Shown one piece after another: positions 36,700-46,142 of a stretch of DNA of 64,000 bases (positions are counted from its first letter, which is position 1; every line of letters begins with the position of its first letter). The translations under genes and the position numbers were made by a program. Under the pieces are notes generated by a model. That model did not search any database and was not told the DNA's origin. It saw only the letters and a list, made by a program, of their open reading frames with translations. Source of the DNA: Shewanella seohaensis (GTDB lineage Bacteria > Pseudomonadota > Gammaproteobacteria > Enterobacterales > Shewanellaceae); NCBI RefSeq assembly GCF_025449215.1, contig NZ_CP104900.1:3906001-3970000 (forward strand), read 5' to 3'.

Positions 36700-36727
36700 T
36701 TTACTGTATATAAATTCAGTATATACT
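36700..36727 (+). promoter_or_regulatory. recN promoter
   Basis: TTTACT (36700-36705) and TATACT (36722-36727) are 16 bases apart, about 45 bases before the recN ATG. Both elements are embedded in LexA boxes. Confidence 0.7.
36702..36721 (+). promoter_or_regulatory. LexA box 1 of recN
   Basis: TACTGTATATAAATTCAGTA matches CTGT-N8-ACAG except for TCAG in the right half. It covers the spacer and -35 region of the recN promoter. Confidence 0.8.
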
Positions 36728-36743
36728 GTTTATCAATACAGTG
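36724..36743 (+). promoter_or_regulatory. LexA box 2 of recN
   Basis: TACTGTTTATCAATACAGTG has a perfect CTGT-N8-ACAG core and overlaps the -10 and start site. Its centre is 22 bases from box 1, two helical turns, which would allow cooperative binding. Confidence 0.92.
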
Positions 36744-36773
36744 ATTTGGTAAGTTTTTCGACAGGAACTCACT

Positions 36774-38432
36774 ATGCTTTGCCAACTCAGCATCAACAAT
36801 TTCGCTATCGTACGTTTCCTTGAACTGGACTTTCGCCCCGGTATGACCAGCATTACCGGTGAGACTGGCGCGGGAAAATCCATCGCCATTGACGCGCTAG
36901 GCTTATGCCTAGGTAACCGTGCCGATGCCAGCAGTATTCGCCCTGGCGCGAACAAAACCGAAGTCAGTGCCCGATTTTCGCTCGAGGATGTGCCTCTGGC
37001 AAAACGCTGGCTCGAAGATAACGATCTCGAACTCGATGATGAGTGCATTCTGCGTCGAACCATTGGCAGTGACGGCCGCTCACGCGCCTATATCAATGGC
37101 AATCCCGTCCCTTTGACTCAGTTAAAATTACTGGGGCAATTACTTGTGGGGATCCATGGCCAGCACGCCCACCATGCCATGTTAAAGAGTGAGCATCAGC
37201 TCACCTTGCTCGATAGCTACGCCAATCACAGACTACTGATAGACACTGTCGCGGCAAGCTATCAGCGCTGTAAACAAATTGAAGCCGAACTCAAACAATT
37301 AGAAGCCTCCCAGCAGGAACGTATTGCCCGTAAACAGCTGGTGCAATATCAAGTTGAAGAGTTAGATGAGTTTGATCTCAAGGTTGGTGAATTTGAAGAG
37401 ATTGAACAGGAACATAAACGCCTGGCTAATGGCACCGAGTTGGTAGATAGCTGCCAAGCCAGCCTGTTTTTACTCACGGATGGTGAAGAGAGCAATATCG
37501 AGTCATTGCTGAACAAAGCCGTCGGCCTTGCCGAAAATCTGCAAAGTTATGACCCAGCACTAACCAATGTCAGCACTATGCTGAACGAGGCGCTTATTCA
37601 AGTGCAAGAGAGCGCCGGCGAATTGCAGCACTACCTGAGTAAACTTGAGCTCGATCCCGCACATTTTGCCTATTTAGAGGAAAGGCTCTCTAAAGCCATG
37701 CAACTGGCCCGTAAGCACCATGTCAGCCCTGACAAATTAGCCGAACATCATCTCGCCCTCAGAGCCGAACTCACGACCCTAGATGATGATGAAAATAAGC
37801 TAGAAGATATCCAACGCCAAGTGGAGGCCAGTAAAGTAGCCTACCTCGCTAACGCGCAAAAGCTAAGTCAAAGCCGCGCCCGTTATGCGAAAGAGCTGGA
37901 CAAGCTGGTGACTCAATCCATCCATGAGCTCAACATGCCCAAGGGTAAGTTCACCATTGAAGTGAATTTCAATCCAGAAATCATGTCGATGAACGGCAGC
38001 GATAATATAGAGTTTATGGTCACCACCAACCCAGGCCAACCATTACAACCTATATCAAGGGTTGCCTCAGGCGGCGAATTGTCACGTATTGGCTTAGGTA
38101 TCCAAGTCATTACCGCGAAAAAGGTTGCTACCCCTACCCTGATTTTCGACGAGGTGGATGTTGGGATCTCAGGCCCCACAGCAGCCGTCGTTGGACGCAT
38201 GCTGCGTAGCCTTGGCGAATCGACCCAAGTACTGTGTGTGACCCACTTGCCGCAAGTTGCCGGTAATGGCCATCAACATATGTTTGTGAATAAATTCAAC
38301 AAGGCCGGAAGCACTGAAACCACTATGACACCTTTAGATAGGGATCAACGTATCCAAGAGCTCGCCAGATTACTCGGTGGCGACACTATTACCACCAACA
38401 CCTTAGCCAATGCGCGGGAGTTATTGCAGTAG
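36774..38432 (+). CDS. recN: DNA repair protein RecN
   Basis: An SMC-like ATPase for double-strand-break repair. The 552 residues have Walker A GETGAGKS near the N-terminus, a long coiled coil (about 150-370) and, near the C-terminus, the ABC signature VASGGELSRI and Walker B LIFDEVDVGISG. The start MLCQLSINNFAIV is typical. Two tandem LexA boxes upstream predict strong SOS induction, as in E. coli. The gene is complete and followed by a hairpin terminator. Confidence 0.98.
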   Translation: MLCQLSINNFAIVRFLELDFRPGMTSITGETGAGKSIAIDALGLCLGNRADASSIRPGANKTEVSARFSLEDVPLAKRWLEDNDLELDDECILRRTIGSDGRSRAYINGNPVPLTQLKLLGQLLVGIHGQHAHHAMLKSEHQLTLLDSYANHRLLIDTVAASYQRCKQIEAELKQLEASQQERIARKQLVQYQVEELDEFDLKVGEFEEIEQEHKRLANGTELVDSCQASLFLLTDGEESNIESLLNKAVGLAENLQSYDPALTNVSTMLNEALIQVQESAGELQHYLSKLELDPAHFAYLEERLSKAMQLARKHHVSPDKLAEHHLALRAELTTLDDDENKLEDIQRQVEASKVAYLANAQKLSQSRARYAKELDKLVTQSIHELNMPKGKFTIEVNFNPEIMSMNGSDNIEFMVTTNPGQPLQPISRVASGGELSRIGLGIQVITAKKVATPTLIFDEVDVGISGPTAAVVGRMLRSLGESTQVLCVTHLPQVAGNGHQHMFVNKFNKAGSTETTMTPLDRDQRIQELARLLGGDTITTNTLANARELLQ

Positions 38433-38501
38433 GGAGCTATTGCACTAGGTAATTATTACAGTAGTCACTCACGCTACCCCGCTGTAAATAAAGTCGTACA
38501 C

Positions 38502-38532
38502 AGATTAAAGGCTCCAAGGGAGCCTTTAATCT
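38502..38532 (+). terminator. Terminator after recN
   Basis: A perfect 14-bp stem, AGATTAAAGGCTCC/GGAGCCTTTAATCT, with a 3-base loop. The following T run is interrupted (TATTT), so efficiency may be moderate. Confidence 0.75.
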
Positions 38533-38879
38533 TATTTACAAGGGATAAACCTAAGCAGAGGCATTCACAATATTAGACATTTTAAGACGTTAGAATATTG
38601 ATATCCCCAGATACTGACTCGCGGAATGCAAAATAACTGATAACGATAACAATCGCCCTCCGTGAAGGATGAATGAATAATTTTTTATATTAATCGCCAT
38701 ATTTATAAAAAAATAATCAATAGTCCTGTCACCATTTTCAATAACCTAATGAAATTTAAATATTAATTTCAGTTAGATTATTATTGGCTAGATTGCAAAT
38801 TTGATAGTGATATTTAATATTATCGAATAACACCCGCTCTCCTAGACTTAATTACCTCTCTGGTCAATAGGAGTTGATC
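38533..38879. other. AT-rich region upstream of the universal stress gene
   Basis: About 350 bases with no gene. It is very AT-rich, a composition typical of H-NS-bound or strongly regulated promoters. I see no clear sigma-70 pair, LexA, CRP or FNR site; one TTGAT half-site near 38800 has no matching partner. Confidence 0.5.
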
Positions 38880-39755
38880 ATGCCTTTCCAGCACATTCTC
38901 GCAGCAGTAGATGATTCAGTTCCGCCCAATGCCGTACTCAAAAAGTCCGTTGTCTTGGCTAGAAAATGCCATGCGTCCTTAACCGTTCTCAAGGTAAAAC
39001 GTACCCACAATTTTAATCTCAACCTTTTATTTCATAGAGATAAATCTAAGCAGATGCCAGATGAAAGACGAAAGCCCATCTTGGCTTATCCAGATAAACA
39101 ATATCCAATCCACATAAAAGAATGCCTATCCCACTCAATACACAATGCTATCGTCAACGAATGTAATCAGTTTGACTATGATCTCATCATCGTCAGTCAC
39201 AAATTCTATCCACCTTTCTTCAATGAATTTTTAATTGCAGATGAATGGCAATTGCTACGATTACCCCATATTCCAGTGATGTTTGTGGATCTTGAGGATT
39301 GGCATGAGAACGGCCATGTTCTCACCGCATTGGAACTCGATAATGAAAATATGACTCACCTCGAGTTTAATGAAACCCTAATAGAAGAAAGTAAGCGGAT
39401 AGCGAGCTTGCTCTCAAACGATTTGCATTTAATTAATAGCTACTTACCCGATCCCTTTTACATGAGCTTTAATCATCAGCAGCAAGAATCCGTTTCAGAG
39501 CGGGAAAAATATAAAGCGAAGCTCAGCACTGTGGCACGGCAGCACAATCTCAATACCCGCAACCTACACGTAGAAGAAGGCTTGCCCGAAGATACGATTT
39601 CCAATGAGGCCCGTAGGCTCAACGTCAATATGCTGGTGATGGGCAGCGCCGAACGCAAAGGCATGTTGAGCGCATTCAAAGGTAATGCGGCGCGAAATAT
39701 TATTAACAAGCTACGAACCGATCTCTTTATTGTCAAACCGCGGCATCCGCACTAA
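38880..39755 (+). CDS. uspE: Universal stress protein, tandem-domain (UspE-like)
   Basis: A cytoplasmic stress protein of 291 residues with two Usp domains (about 1-140 and 150-290). The second contains MGSAERKGMLSAFKGNAAR and a final DLFIVKP, matching the UspE-type variant of the nucleotide-loop motif; the first lacks a clear G-x2-G-x9-G loop. The ATG at 38880 follows AGGAG at good spacing. The role is inferred from the family: survival, motility or redox stress in enterics. It converges on pgpA across a shared hairpin. Confidence 0.85.
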   Translation: MPFQHILAAVDDSVPPNAVLKKSVVLARKCHASLTVLKVKRTHNFNLNLLFHRDKSKQMPDERRKPILAYPDKQYPIHIKECLSHSIHNAIVNECNQFDYDLIIVSHKFYPPFFNEFLIADEWQLLRLPHIPVMFVDLEDWHENGHVLTALELDNENMTHLEFNETLIEESKRIASLLSNDLHLINSYLPDPFYMSFNHQQQESVSEREKYKAKLSTVARQHNLNTRNLHVEEGLPEDTISNEARRLNVNMLVMGSAERKGMLSAFKGNAARNIINKLRTDLFIVKPRHPH

Positions 39756-39783
39756 TAGCTCAGCACTCAACAATCTCGCAAAT

Positions 39784-39814
39784 AAAAACAGCCTTTAGCA
39801 TTCACTAAAGGCTG
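39784..39814 (-). terminator. Terminator of the nusB-thiL-pgpA transcript
   Basis: CAGCCTTTAG/CTAAAGGCTG is a perfect 10-bp stem with a 6-base loop. On the minus strand it is followed by TTTTTATT, a canonical end for pgpA. In the plus direction it may weakly end the usp transcript. Confidence 0.85.
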
Positions 39815-39838
39815 CTTGATTATCACAAATCGGTTTCG

Positions 39839-40333
39839 TTAATGGATAAAAGCTGCGAGAGCCTGCACACCAATAAGCGCGAAAATGCCTGCTAATACAT
39901 CGTCGATCATAATCCCAAAGCCACCTTCGACCTTGGCATCGAGCCAACGGATTGGCCAAGGCTTGATAATGTCAAAGAGACGAAACAGCACAAAACCAAC
40001 GACTAACCAGAGCACTCCGGCAGGCGCGGCAATCATTGTGATTAATAGGCCTGCCACTTCATCCCAAACGATTGCACCATGATCATGTACACCCATATCC
40101 CTAGCAGCTTTATCGCAGATATAAATCCCCGCGAGTACGCATACTAAGGTTACAGCTAAGTACCAACTCAAGGGCAATTGGGCCAATAACAAATAGAGCG
40201 GCACGGCCGCCAAGGTGCCAAAGGTGCCGGGCGCCTTAGCCGCTAAACCACTGCCAAAGCCTAATGCTAAAAAATGGACTGGATTTTTAAGAGACAGGCG
40301 CGACAGCGCCTGATCTTGGGATAACAACTTCAT
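39839..40333 (-). CDS. pgpA: Phosphatidylglycerophosphatase A
   Basis: An inner-membrane enzyme that dephosphorylates phosphatidylglycerol phosphate to phosphatidylglycerol. The 164 residues have the PgpA signature GSGLAAKAPGTFGTLAAVPL and the VWDEVAGLLITM and FRLFDIIKPWPI segments, with three to four membrane helices. The ATG overlaps the thiL stop as TAATG, so it is coupled to thiL in the nusB-thiL-pgpA run. Confidence 0.95.
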   Translation of the reverse strand: MKLLSQDQALSRLSLKNPVHFLALGFGSGLAAKAPGTFGTLAAVPLYLLLAQLPLSWYLAVTLVCVLAGIYICDKAARDMGVHDHGAIVWDEVAGLLITMIAAPAGVLWLVVGFVLFRLFDIIKPWPIRWLDAKVEGGFGIMIDDVLAGIFALIGVQALAAFIH

Positions 40334-41288
40334 TAAAAGTGCTCAAAACCATGATATGGCGGCGTAAACGGCTCACCATTGAGTTGCAACTTAAGTTTAC
40401 TGCCCGCACAGATTTGTCCAACCCGCACAAACTTAGTCCCCGCGTGGCTCAGTGCTGTTTCTAACGCACCTTTTTGCGCCTCAGGCACGGTAAAGAGCAG
40501 CTCATAATCCTCGCCCCCGTTAGCGCATAACCTAAGGCATGCTCTTCGCTCACGGTATCCTGCATGGCGCGGGACAACGGAATCGAGCCTACATCCACAA
40601 CCGCGCCTACCTGCGATGCTTTGAGGATATGGCCAATGTCCGAGATAAAACCGTCGGATAAGTCGATAGCGCTGGATGCTAAAGACCGTAACGACTGACC
40701 CGCTAACACTCGAGGTGTTGGACGATAATGGCGATTGATTAAGAACTCTTTATGCTCCGTACGCGCATGCTGCACGCCGCGGATCAAATCCAGTCCTAAT
40801 GCTGAATCGCCGAGCGTACCGGTCACATAAATCCAGTCACCCGCTTTTGCACCGTGACGAGTCAATGCCTTACCCTGTGGCACTTGTCCATGCACGGTAA
40901 TGTTAATGGCTCTAGGGCCGCGGGTGGTATCGCCGCCAATGAGGGCAATACCATAGTATTCAGCCGCTTCGAAGAGTCCCTCACTAAACCCACTCAGCCA
41001 CGCTTCGTTAACCTCTGGTAAGGTAAGCGCAAGCGTCATCCACGCAGGCTCTGCCCCCATGGCGGCTAAATCTGAAAGATTCACTGCTAAGGCTTTGTAA
41101 CCTAAGGCTTGAGGGGGAATATCGGGGAAGAAGTGAACGTTTTCGACTAAGGTATCGCAGGAGATGGCGATCGACTTGTTTTCGGCGGGCTGCACTAGGG
41201 CGCAATCGTCGCCAATACTCAGTTTGACATCACGGCGCGTGGGGCCGCGGTGATTGAAATAACATTCAATAAGTTGGAATTCTTTCAC
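40333..41288 (-). pseudogene. thiL: Thiamine-monophosphate kinase ThiL, frameshifted (suspected assembly error)
   Basis: Phosphorylates thiamine monophosphate to the active cofactor. The readable N-terminal 260 residues include GDDCALV, ALAVNLSDLAAMGAEP, IALIGGDTTRGP and SSAIDLSDGF, the ATP- and substrate-binding loops. The frame then fails at CCCCC (plus 40514-40518). One extra base restores ALTGGEDYELLFTVP and a normal C-terminus ending at the TAATG overlap with pgpA (318 residues; E. coli 325). The start is GTG. Loss of an essential cofactor enzyme is unlikely, which supports a sequence error. Confidence 0.92.
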
Positions 41289-41366
41289 TGTACAGTTTGG
41301 CGCGACTCACATCGGCCACCTTTGTTAGCAATGAAAAACGGTATCCTAAGATACCGTTTGTCCTTA

Positions 41367-41771
41367 TTACTTACGTGCAACCAGTTTGTCGAGTAATCCA
41401 TTAACAAACTTATGGCTTTCATCCGCACCGAAAGCTTTAGCCAGTTCAATCGCCTCGTTAATCGCGACTTTGAACGGCACATCTTTACGGAAAGTCAGCT
41501 CATAGGCCGCTAAGCGAACTATGGCCTTCTCCACTGGCGACACCTCATCAATGGGGCGGTCCAAGTGTGGAATGAACAACTCATCCAGTTGGGTTTTCTT
41601 AGTTGCTACGCCTGCAAATAGCTCACGAAAATAAGCTACGTCTACACCATCGAGACTCTGTTCAGTTAAAAACTCATGCTCGACATCGGCAATATTATTC
41701 CCGCTTAGTTGCCATGAATAGATGGCTTGTACGGCTAAACGGCGGGCCTTGCGGCGCTCAGAAGGCTTCAT
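41367..41771 (-). CDS. nusB: Transcription antitermination factor NusB
   Basis: Binds boxA RNA with NusE (S10) during rRNA antitermination. The 134 residues are all-helical and start [21 protein letters not shown]; the conserved [16 protein letters not shown] and [24 protein letters not shown] segments are present. A good AGGA site precedes the ATG. It follows ribH by 14 bases, the standard ribH-nusB pair. Confidence 0.97.
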
Positions 41772-41785
41772 TATTTTTCCTACTA

Positions 41786-42262
41786 TTACAACTGTTGTTC
41801 TAGCTGCTGCAGAACGTTGACCATTTCTAGCAAGCTAAGTGCAGCTTCGCCGCCCTTGTTACCCGCTTTAGTACCTGAACGCTCAATGGCTTGTTCAATG
41901 GTATCTGTAGTCAATACACCGAAAGCAACGGGCAGATCGAACTCTAATGCGATTTGAGCTAGACCTTTGTTACATTCACCTGCAACAAAATCGAAATGAG
42001 GGGTACCACCACGGATCACTGCACCGAGTGCGATGATACCGTCAAACTTACCACTTGCGGCAACACGACGTGCAGCCAGCGGTAACTCAACCGCACCAGG
42101 TACACGGACGACAGTGATGTTTTCGTCACTGACTTGGCCAAAACGTTTCAGCGTGTCAAGTGCACCTTCAAGCAGGCTCTCAACTAAAAAGCTGTTAAAA
42201 CGCGAAATTACAATCGCAACTTTGGCATTCTTCGCTTCGATATTACCTTGAACTACGTTCAT
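41786..42262 (-). CDS. ribH: 6,7-dimethyl-8-ribityllumazine synthase
   Basis: Condenses 5-amino-6-ribitylaminouracil with dihydroxybutanone phosphate, the penultimate step of riboflavin synthesis. The 158 residues have [35 protein letters not shown] with the catalytic His, and [15 protein letters not shown] 140-base gap separates it from ribBA. That gap contains a TATAAT (plus 42350-42355) that may serve as its own promoter. No FMN riboswitch structure was recognised. Confidence 0.97.
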
Positions 42263-42402
42263 TTTCTTACCTAATTTAGCTAAAGCACCCGGCTCTGGGC
42301 GAAAAGTGGCGACATGATATCACAGTCAATCGCCCACAGCCCTATGCAAATTATACAAATAATTAATTTTACCTTAGTACAACGTCTAACAAGCTCAGCC
42401 TG

Positions 42403-43506
42403 TTACTCCGCCACATATTCAGTCACTTCAAGACCAAAGCCCGAGAGCGAGTGATAACGCTTAGGTGAGCTCAAGAGGCGCATTTTGGTCACCCCAAGGC
42501 TGGCAAGGATTTGCGAGCCCACACCCACGCGGCGTGAAGTGCCTTGCCATTTTGCAGAGGCTGGCGCTTGACCTTGATCTTCCGCCTCAAAGGCTTTGAC
42601 TTTAGAGAGGATTTCACAAGGATGCTCTTGATTGCCCAGCAACACCAACACACCACCTTCGGCAGAAATACGCTCCATGGCTTTTTCAAGCGGCCAGCTG
42701 CGCTGCTGATCGCGCTCTGAGTGGAGTAAATCGTTGAAGGTATTTTGTAAGTGTACGCGCACTAAACAATCTGGCTTCACCTCGCCCTTCACTAAGGCAA
42801 AGTGTAGTTGATTGTCGATAGTGTCCCTAAAGGTCACCATGTCGAACTCGCCAAAGCGGGTCGGCAGTTTACATTTGGCTTCGCGCACGACTGTGGTTTC
42901 TTTGGTGTTGCGGTATTCGATGAGCGCCGCAATAGTGCCGATTTTAATCCCATGTAATTCAGAGAAAATCTCTAAATCAGGACGACGGGCCATAGTGCCG
43001 TCTTCATTGAGGATCTCAACTATCACTCCCGATGGCTCAAGCCCTGCTAAACGGGCTAAATCACAACCCGCTTCCGTGTGACCTGCGCGGGTTAACACGC
43101 CGCCGTCCTGCGCCATTAATGGGAAGATATGACCCGGCTGCACTAAATCCGACGCCTTGGCATCTTTAGCCACGGCAGCTTTTACCGTTACGGCGCGATC
43201 GTGGGCCGAAATCCCTGTGGTTACGCCTTCTGCCGCTTCAATCGATACCGTAAAGTTAGTCGAGAACTGCGCATTGTTATTAGTCACCATCAAGGGCAGG
43301 TTTAACTGCTGGCAACGGGCTTTAGTCATCGTTTGACAGATGAGTCCACGACCGTATTTCGCCATAAAGTTAATCGCTTCAGGCGTGACCAGCTCGGCCG
43401 CCATAATCAGGTCGCCTTCGTTTTCTCTGTCTTCGTCATCCATCAAAATAACCATTTTGCCTTGACGAATATCCTCGATGATCTCTTCTATACTGTGCAG
43501 CGCCAT
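42403..43506 (-). CDS. ribBA: RibB/degenerate-RibA fusion (3,4-dihydroxy-2-butanone-4-phosphate synthase)
   Basis: The N-terminal domain (about 1-205) makes dihydroxybutanone phosphate and keeps its catalytic features: [11 protein letters not shown], the GDL metal site, and [13 protein letters not shown]. The C-terminal domain (about 208-367) has the fold of GTP cyclohydrolase II but lacks its zinc cysteines; [17 protein letters not shown] stands where family members have HSECLTGD...CDC. So only RibB activity is expected, and a separate ribA should exist elsewhere. The 367 residues are typical of such fusions in gammaproteobacteria. It sits in the riboflavin cluster. Confidence 0.95.
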   Translation of the reverse strand: MALHSIEEIIEDIRQGKMVILMDDEDRENEGDLIMAAELVTPEAINFMAKYGRGLICQTMTKARCQQLNLPLMVTNNNAQFSTNFTVSIEAAEGVTTGISAHDRAVTVKAAVAKDAKASDLVQPGHIFPLMAQDGGVLTRAGHTEAGCDLARLAGLEPSGVIVEILNEDGTMARRPDLEIFSELHGIKIGTIAALIEYRNTKETTVVREAKCKLPTRFGEFDMVTFRDTIDNQLHFALVKGEVKPDCLVRVHLQNTFNDLLHSERDQQRSWPLEKAMERISAEGGVLVLLGNQEHPCEILSKVKAFEAEDQGQAPASAKWQGTSRRVGVGSQILASLGVTKMRLLSSPKRYHSLSGFGLEVTEYVAE

Positions 43507-43573
43507 TGTAGGACCTTTATGATTTTACTGTTGTTATGAAATTCTATACCTAAGTGAGCTAAGTGCCAGTGCC

Positions 43574-44230
43574 CTAACGCACAAAGCCAGCACGGGCTAA
43601 CATTTCCATGGTCACCCCACCGCCTTGAGTTTCTTTAGTATCAAAGCGCATTAAACGCTCTAAATAGCGGGCGATTAAATCCACTTCAATATTCACCTTA
43701 TCGCCGGCTTTCAAATCTACCAGCGTGGTTTCACCCGCAGTATGGGGCACTATAGTTAATCGGAAACGGTGTCCATCGACTTCGTTTACCGTCAGGCTCA
43801 CGCCATCGATGGTGATAGAACCTTTATGGGCGATATAGCGAGCCAGCTCAGCAGGCGCCGCTAACCAAAATTCGATTGCTTGCCCACGAGCAAGACGCTG
43901 CTCTACGGTGGCAATGCCATCCACATGGCCGCTGACCATATGCCCGCCGAGGCGAGTTGTCGGGGTAACGGCTTTTTCAAGATTAACCTTAGTGCCGACT
44001 TTATAGTTAGCAAAGCCTGTGAGACTGACAGTTTCAGCCGACACATCCGCCACATAGCCATCGGCTAATTGCTGAACCACAGTCAAACACACCCCATTGG
44101 TGGCGATACTGTCGCCTAAACGCACATCGCTTAAATCCAGTTTGCCACTGGCGACCGTCAAACGAATATCATCGCCTTTACGTTCAAGCTTTCGCAGCGT
44201 GCCAACGGCCTCAATAATCCCAGTAAACAT
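43574..44230 (-). CDS. ribE: Riboflavin synthase, alpha chain
   Basis: Dismutates two lumazine molecules to riboflavin. The 218 residues show the internal duplication of the family: MFTGIIEAVG...SIATNGVCLTV in the first barrel and GHMVSGHVDGIATV...GSITIDGVSLTVNEV in the second. It starts 7 bases after the ribD stop and precedes ribBA, so ribD-ribE-ribBA are one unit. This gene is called ribC in E. coli. Confidence 0.97.
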   Translation of the reverse strand: MFTGIIEAVGTLRKLERKGDDIRLTVASGKLDLSDVRLGDSIATNGVCLTVVQQLADGYVADVSAETVSLTGFANYKVGTKVNLEKAVTPTTRLGGHMVSGHVDGIATVEQRLARGQAIEFWLAAPAELARYIAHKGSITIDGVSLTVNEVDGHRFRLTIVPHTAGETTLVDLKAGDKVNIEVDLIARYLERLMRFDTKETQGGGVTMEMLARAGFVR

Positions 44231-44237
44231 GGTTAAC

Positions 44238-45383
44238 TCACTTATTCGCTAAAGATGGATTGGACGAGAGTCTCAAGGTGAAACGCGTATCCGCGCCCAC
44301 TTTACGCTCATCGACCAGTTTGAGGATCGGAATATCTGCCATCATTTGATAATCGGGTAATTCGAGTAGATTACGTCCTTGTGCGCCAAGGATTTTCATC
44401 GCTTGATATAACACTAATTCATCGGCTAATCCGTCACCGATAAAGGCGCCGGCTAAGGTCGCGCCCGCTTCGATAAGCACCTGATTACAGCTTTTGCCTA
44501 AATAGCTTAAGAGTGCAGGCAGCGAGATTCGACCTTCGATGGCCGGTAATTGAAGACAAGTCACATGGGCGGGCAACTGCGCCATAAAGGCTGGCGAGTA
44601 AGGCTCAGTTGAAACTAATAATATCGGCGATTCAATCGCAAGCAAGGCTGCCGTAATCGGCATCCTGCAACGACTGTCTAAAATCACCCGCAACGGTTGT
44701 AAAATCTGCGCTTCACTCAATTGTGAGCTAAGACTGCCAAGCTCTGAGTAACGCACATTGAGCGAAGGGTCATCGGCTAGCACAGTGTCAATCCCTGTCA
44801 CTAGTGCGCAGGCGCGTAAACGTAAGCGCTGCACATCGCGGCGAGCTTCGGGGCCTGTGATCCATTTGGACACACCGTTTGATAACGCGGTTTTACCATC
44901 GAGACTCGCGGCAAGCTTTACCGTCACCCAAGGTAGGCCTGATTCCATGCGCTTCATAAAACCAAGATTTAAAGCGTAAGCTTCGTCGCGGTGCAAGCCA
45001 ACATCCACTTGAATACCCGCATCGCGCAGCATTTGAATACCTCGGCCACCGACCTGCGGATTGGGATCTTCAACCGCCACCACGACTCGTTTTACACCAA
45101 TATTGATCAGTGCCAAGGCACACGGCGGTGTGCGGCCATAATGGCTACAAGGTTCTAAGGTGACATAGGCGGTCGCGCCACGGGCAAGCTCGCCAGCCAT
45201 GCGCAGTGCATGCACCTCGGCATGTGGCTCGCCGGCTTTTTGATGATAACCTTCACCGACAATCTGATTATCTTTTACGATAACGCAGCCCACACAGGGA
45301 TTGGGGCGAGTGGTATAAAATCCTTTGCGAGCCAGTTGTATGGCTCGGCTCATCATCTGGCTATCGAGTTCTGACCAATTCAT
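44238..45383 (-). CDS. ribD: Bifunctional riboflavin deaminase/reductase RibD
   Basis: Performs the second and third steps of riboflavin synthesis. The N-terminal deaminase (about 1-145) has the zinc motif HAEVHAL and PCSHYGRTPPC. The C-terminal NADPH-dependent reductase (about 146-381) contains VTVKLAASLDGKTAL and DDPSLNVR. The 381 residues fit the family (E. coli 367). AGGG precedes the ATG. nrdR lies upstream across a 99-base gap holding a short tandem repeat. Confidence 0.97.
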   Translation of the reverse strand: MNWSELDSQMMSRAIQLARKGFYTTRPNPCVGCVIVKDNQIVGEGYHQKAGEPHAEVHALRMAGELARGATAYVTLEPCSHYGRTPPCALALINIGVKRVVVAVEDPNPQVGGRGIQMLRDAGIQVDVGLHRDEAYALNLGFMKRMESGLPWVTVKLAASLDGKTALSNGVSKWITGPEARRDVQRLRLRACALVTGIDTVLADDPSLNVRYSELGSLSSQLSEAQILQPLRVILDSRCRMPITAALLAIESPILLVSTEPYSPAFMAQLPAHVTCLQLPAIEGRISLPALLSYLGKSCNQVLIEAGATLAGAFIGDGLADELVLYQAMKILGAQGRNLLELPDYQMMADIPILKLVDERKVGADTRFTLRLSSNPSLANK

Positions 45384-45439
45384 ATAAACCCTATGAAATC
45401 TTTAGAAAGCATGCCCGAATGCGGCGCATAACGAGGCGC

Positions 45440-45475
45440 TAACCTAAGCACTAACCTAAGCACTAACTTAAGATA
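45440..45475. repeat. 12-bp tandem repeat between nrdR and ribD
   Basis: Two exact copies of TAACCTAAGCAC (45440-45451 and 45452-45463) are followed by a degenerate third copy beginning TAACTTAAG. The repeat lies in the nrdR-ribD spacer, so length changes would not alter either protein. Confidence 0.8.
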
Positions 45476-45482
45476 ACCCACA

Positions 45483-45932
45483 TTACTTTTGCAGTTTCGC
45501 AATCGCCTCACCGAATTCGGAGACGTCTTCAAAGGCGCGATAAACCGAGGCAAAACGAATATAGGCAACCTTATCTAGGCTCATTAACTGCTCCATCATC
45601 AAGTTACCTATCATCTCGGATGGCACTTCGCGCTCGCCGGTAGCCCGCAGCGTTGACTTGATTTTACTTAAGGCCTGCTCGATTTCATCCATAGACACGG
45701 GGCGCTTTTCGACCGCGCGTAACATACCTGCCTGCAGCTTTTCTTCATCAAAGGGTTGGCGCGTGCCATCGCGTTTAATCACCCGTGGCATCACTAATTC
45801 GGCCCCTTCGAAGGTAGTAAATCTTTCGTGGCATTCGGTGCATTCTCGGCGACGACGCACTTGATGGCCTTCCGCCACTAATCGGGAATCGATCACCTTA
45901 GTATCTGTCGCGCTGCAAAATGGACAATGCAT
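45483..45932 (-). CDS. nrdR: Transcriptional repressor NrdR
   Basis: Represses ribonucleotide reductase operons in response to ATP/dATP. The 149 residues have an N-terminal zinc ribbon (CPFC at 3-6, then CTECHERF) and an ATP-cone domain ([23 protein letters not shown]). The ATG follows a strong AGGAG. It heads the nrdR-rib gene run, the usual gammaproteobacterial order. A small inverted repeat, CTTAAACC/GGTTTAAG, lies at 45984-46004 upstream. Confidence 0.97.
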   Translation of the reverse strand: MHCPFCSATDTKVIDSRLVAEGHQVRRRRECTECHERFTTFEGAELVMPRVIKRDGTRQPFDEEKLQAGMLRAVEKRPVSMDEIEQALSKIKSTLRATGEREVPSEMIGNLMMEQLMSLDKVAYIRFASVYRAFEDVSEFGEAIAKLQK

Positions 45933-46017
45933 TGAGCCTCCTGCCGTGAATGGAATAAAGCCTATGGCTTTCGCTGTTTCTCGCTTAAACCGAGCGGGTT
46001 TAAGTCTAAGATTTTAG

Positions 46018-46046
46018 CAATAAAAATGGCCGCTTAATGCGGCCAT
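46018..46046 (-). terminator. Terminator of glyA
   Basis: On the minus strand ATGGCCGC/GCGGCCAT is an 8-bp stem with a 5-base loop, followed by TTTTTATT. It lies about 100 bases after the glyA stop. Confidence 0.88.
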
Positions 46047-46142
46047 GGGATTTTATCCTATTTATCGGCTGAGGTTAACCACCTGAGAGTAACACCCTAA
46101 GCAGTTGTGAACTCAGCCGTCATATTCAGATAAATTAACGAA

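Noticed and set aside
38780..38830. FNR or CRP site upstream of the universal stress gene
   Set aside because: Only one TTGAT half-site is present and its partner half is poor.
42263..42402. FMN riboswitch between ribBA and ribH
   Set aside because: I could not find the conserved RFN stems or the AGGG...GCCG core; only a TATAAT is visible.
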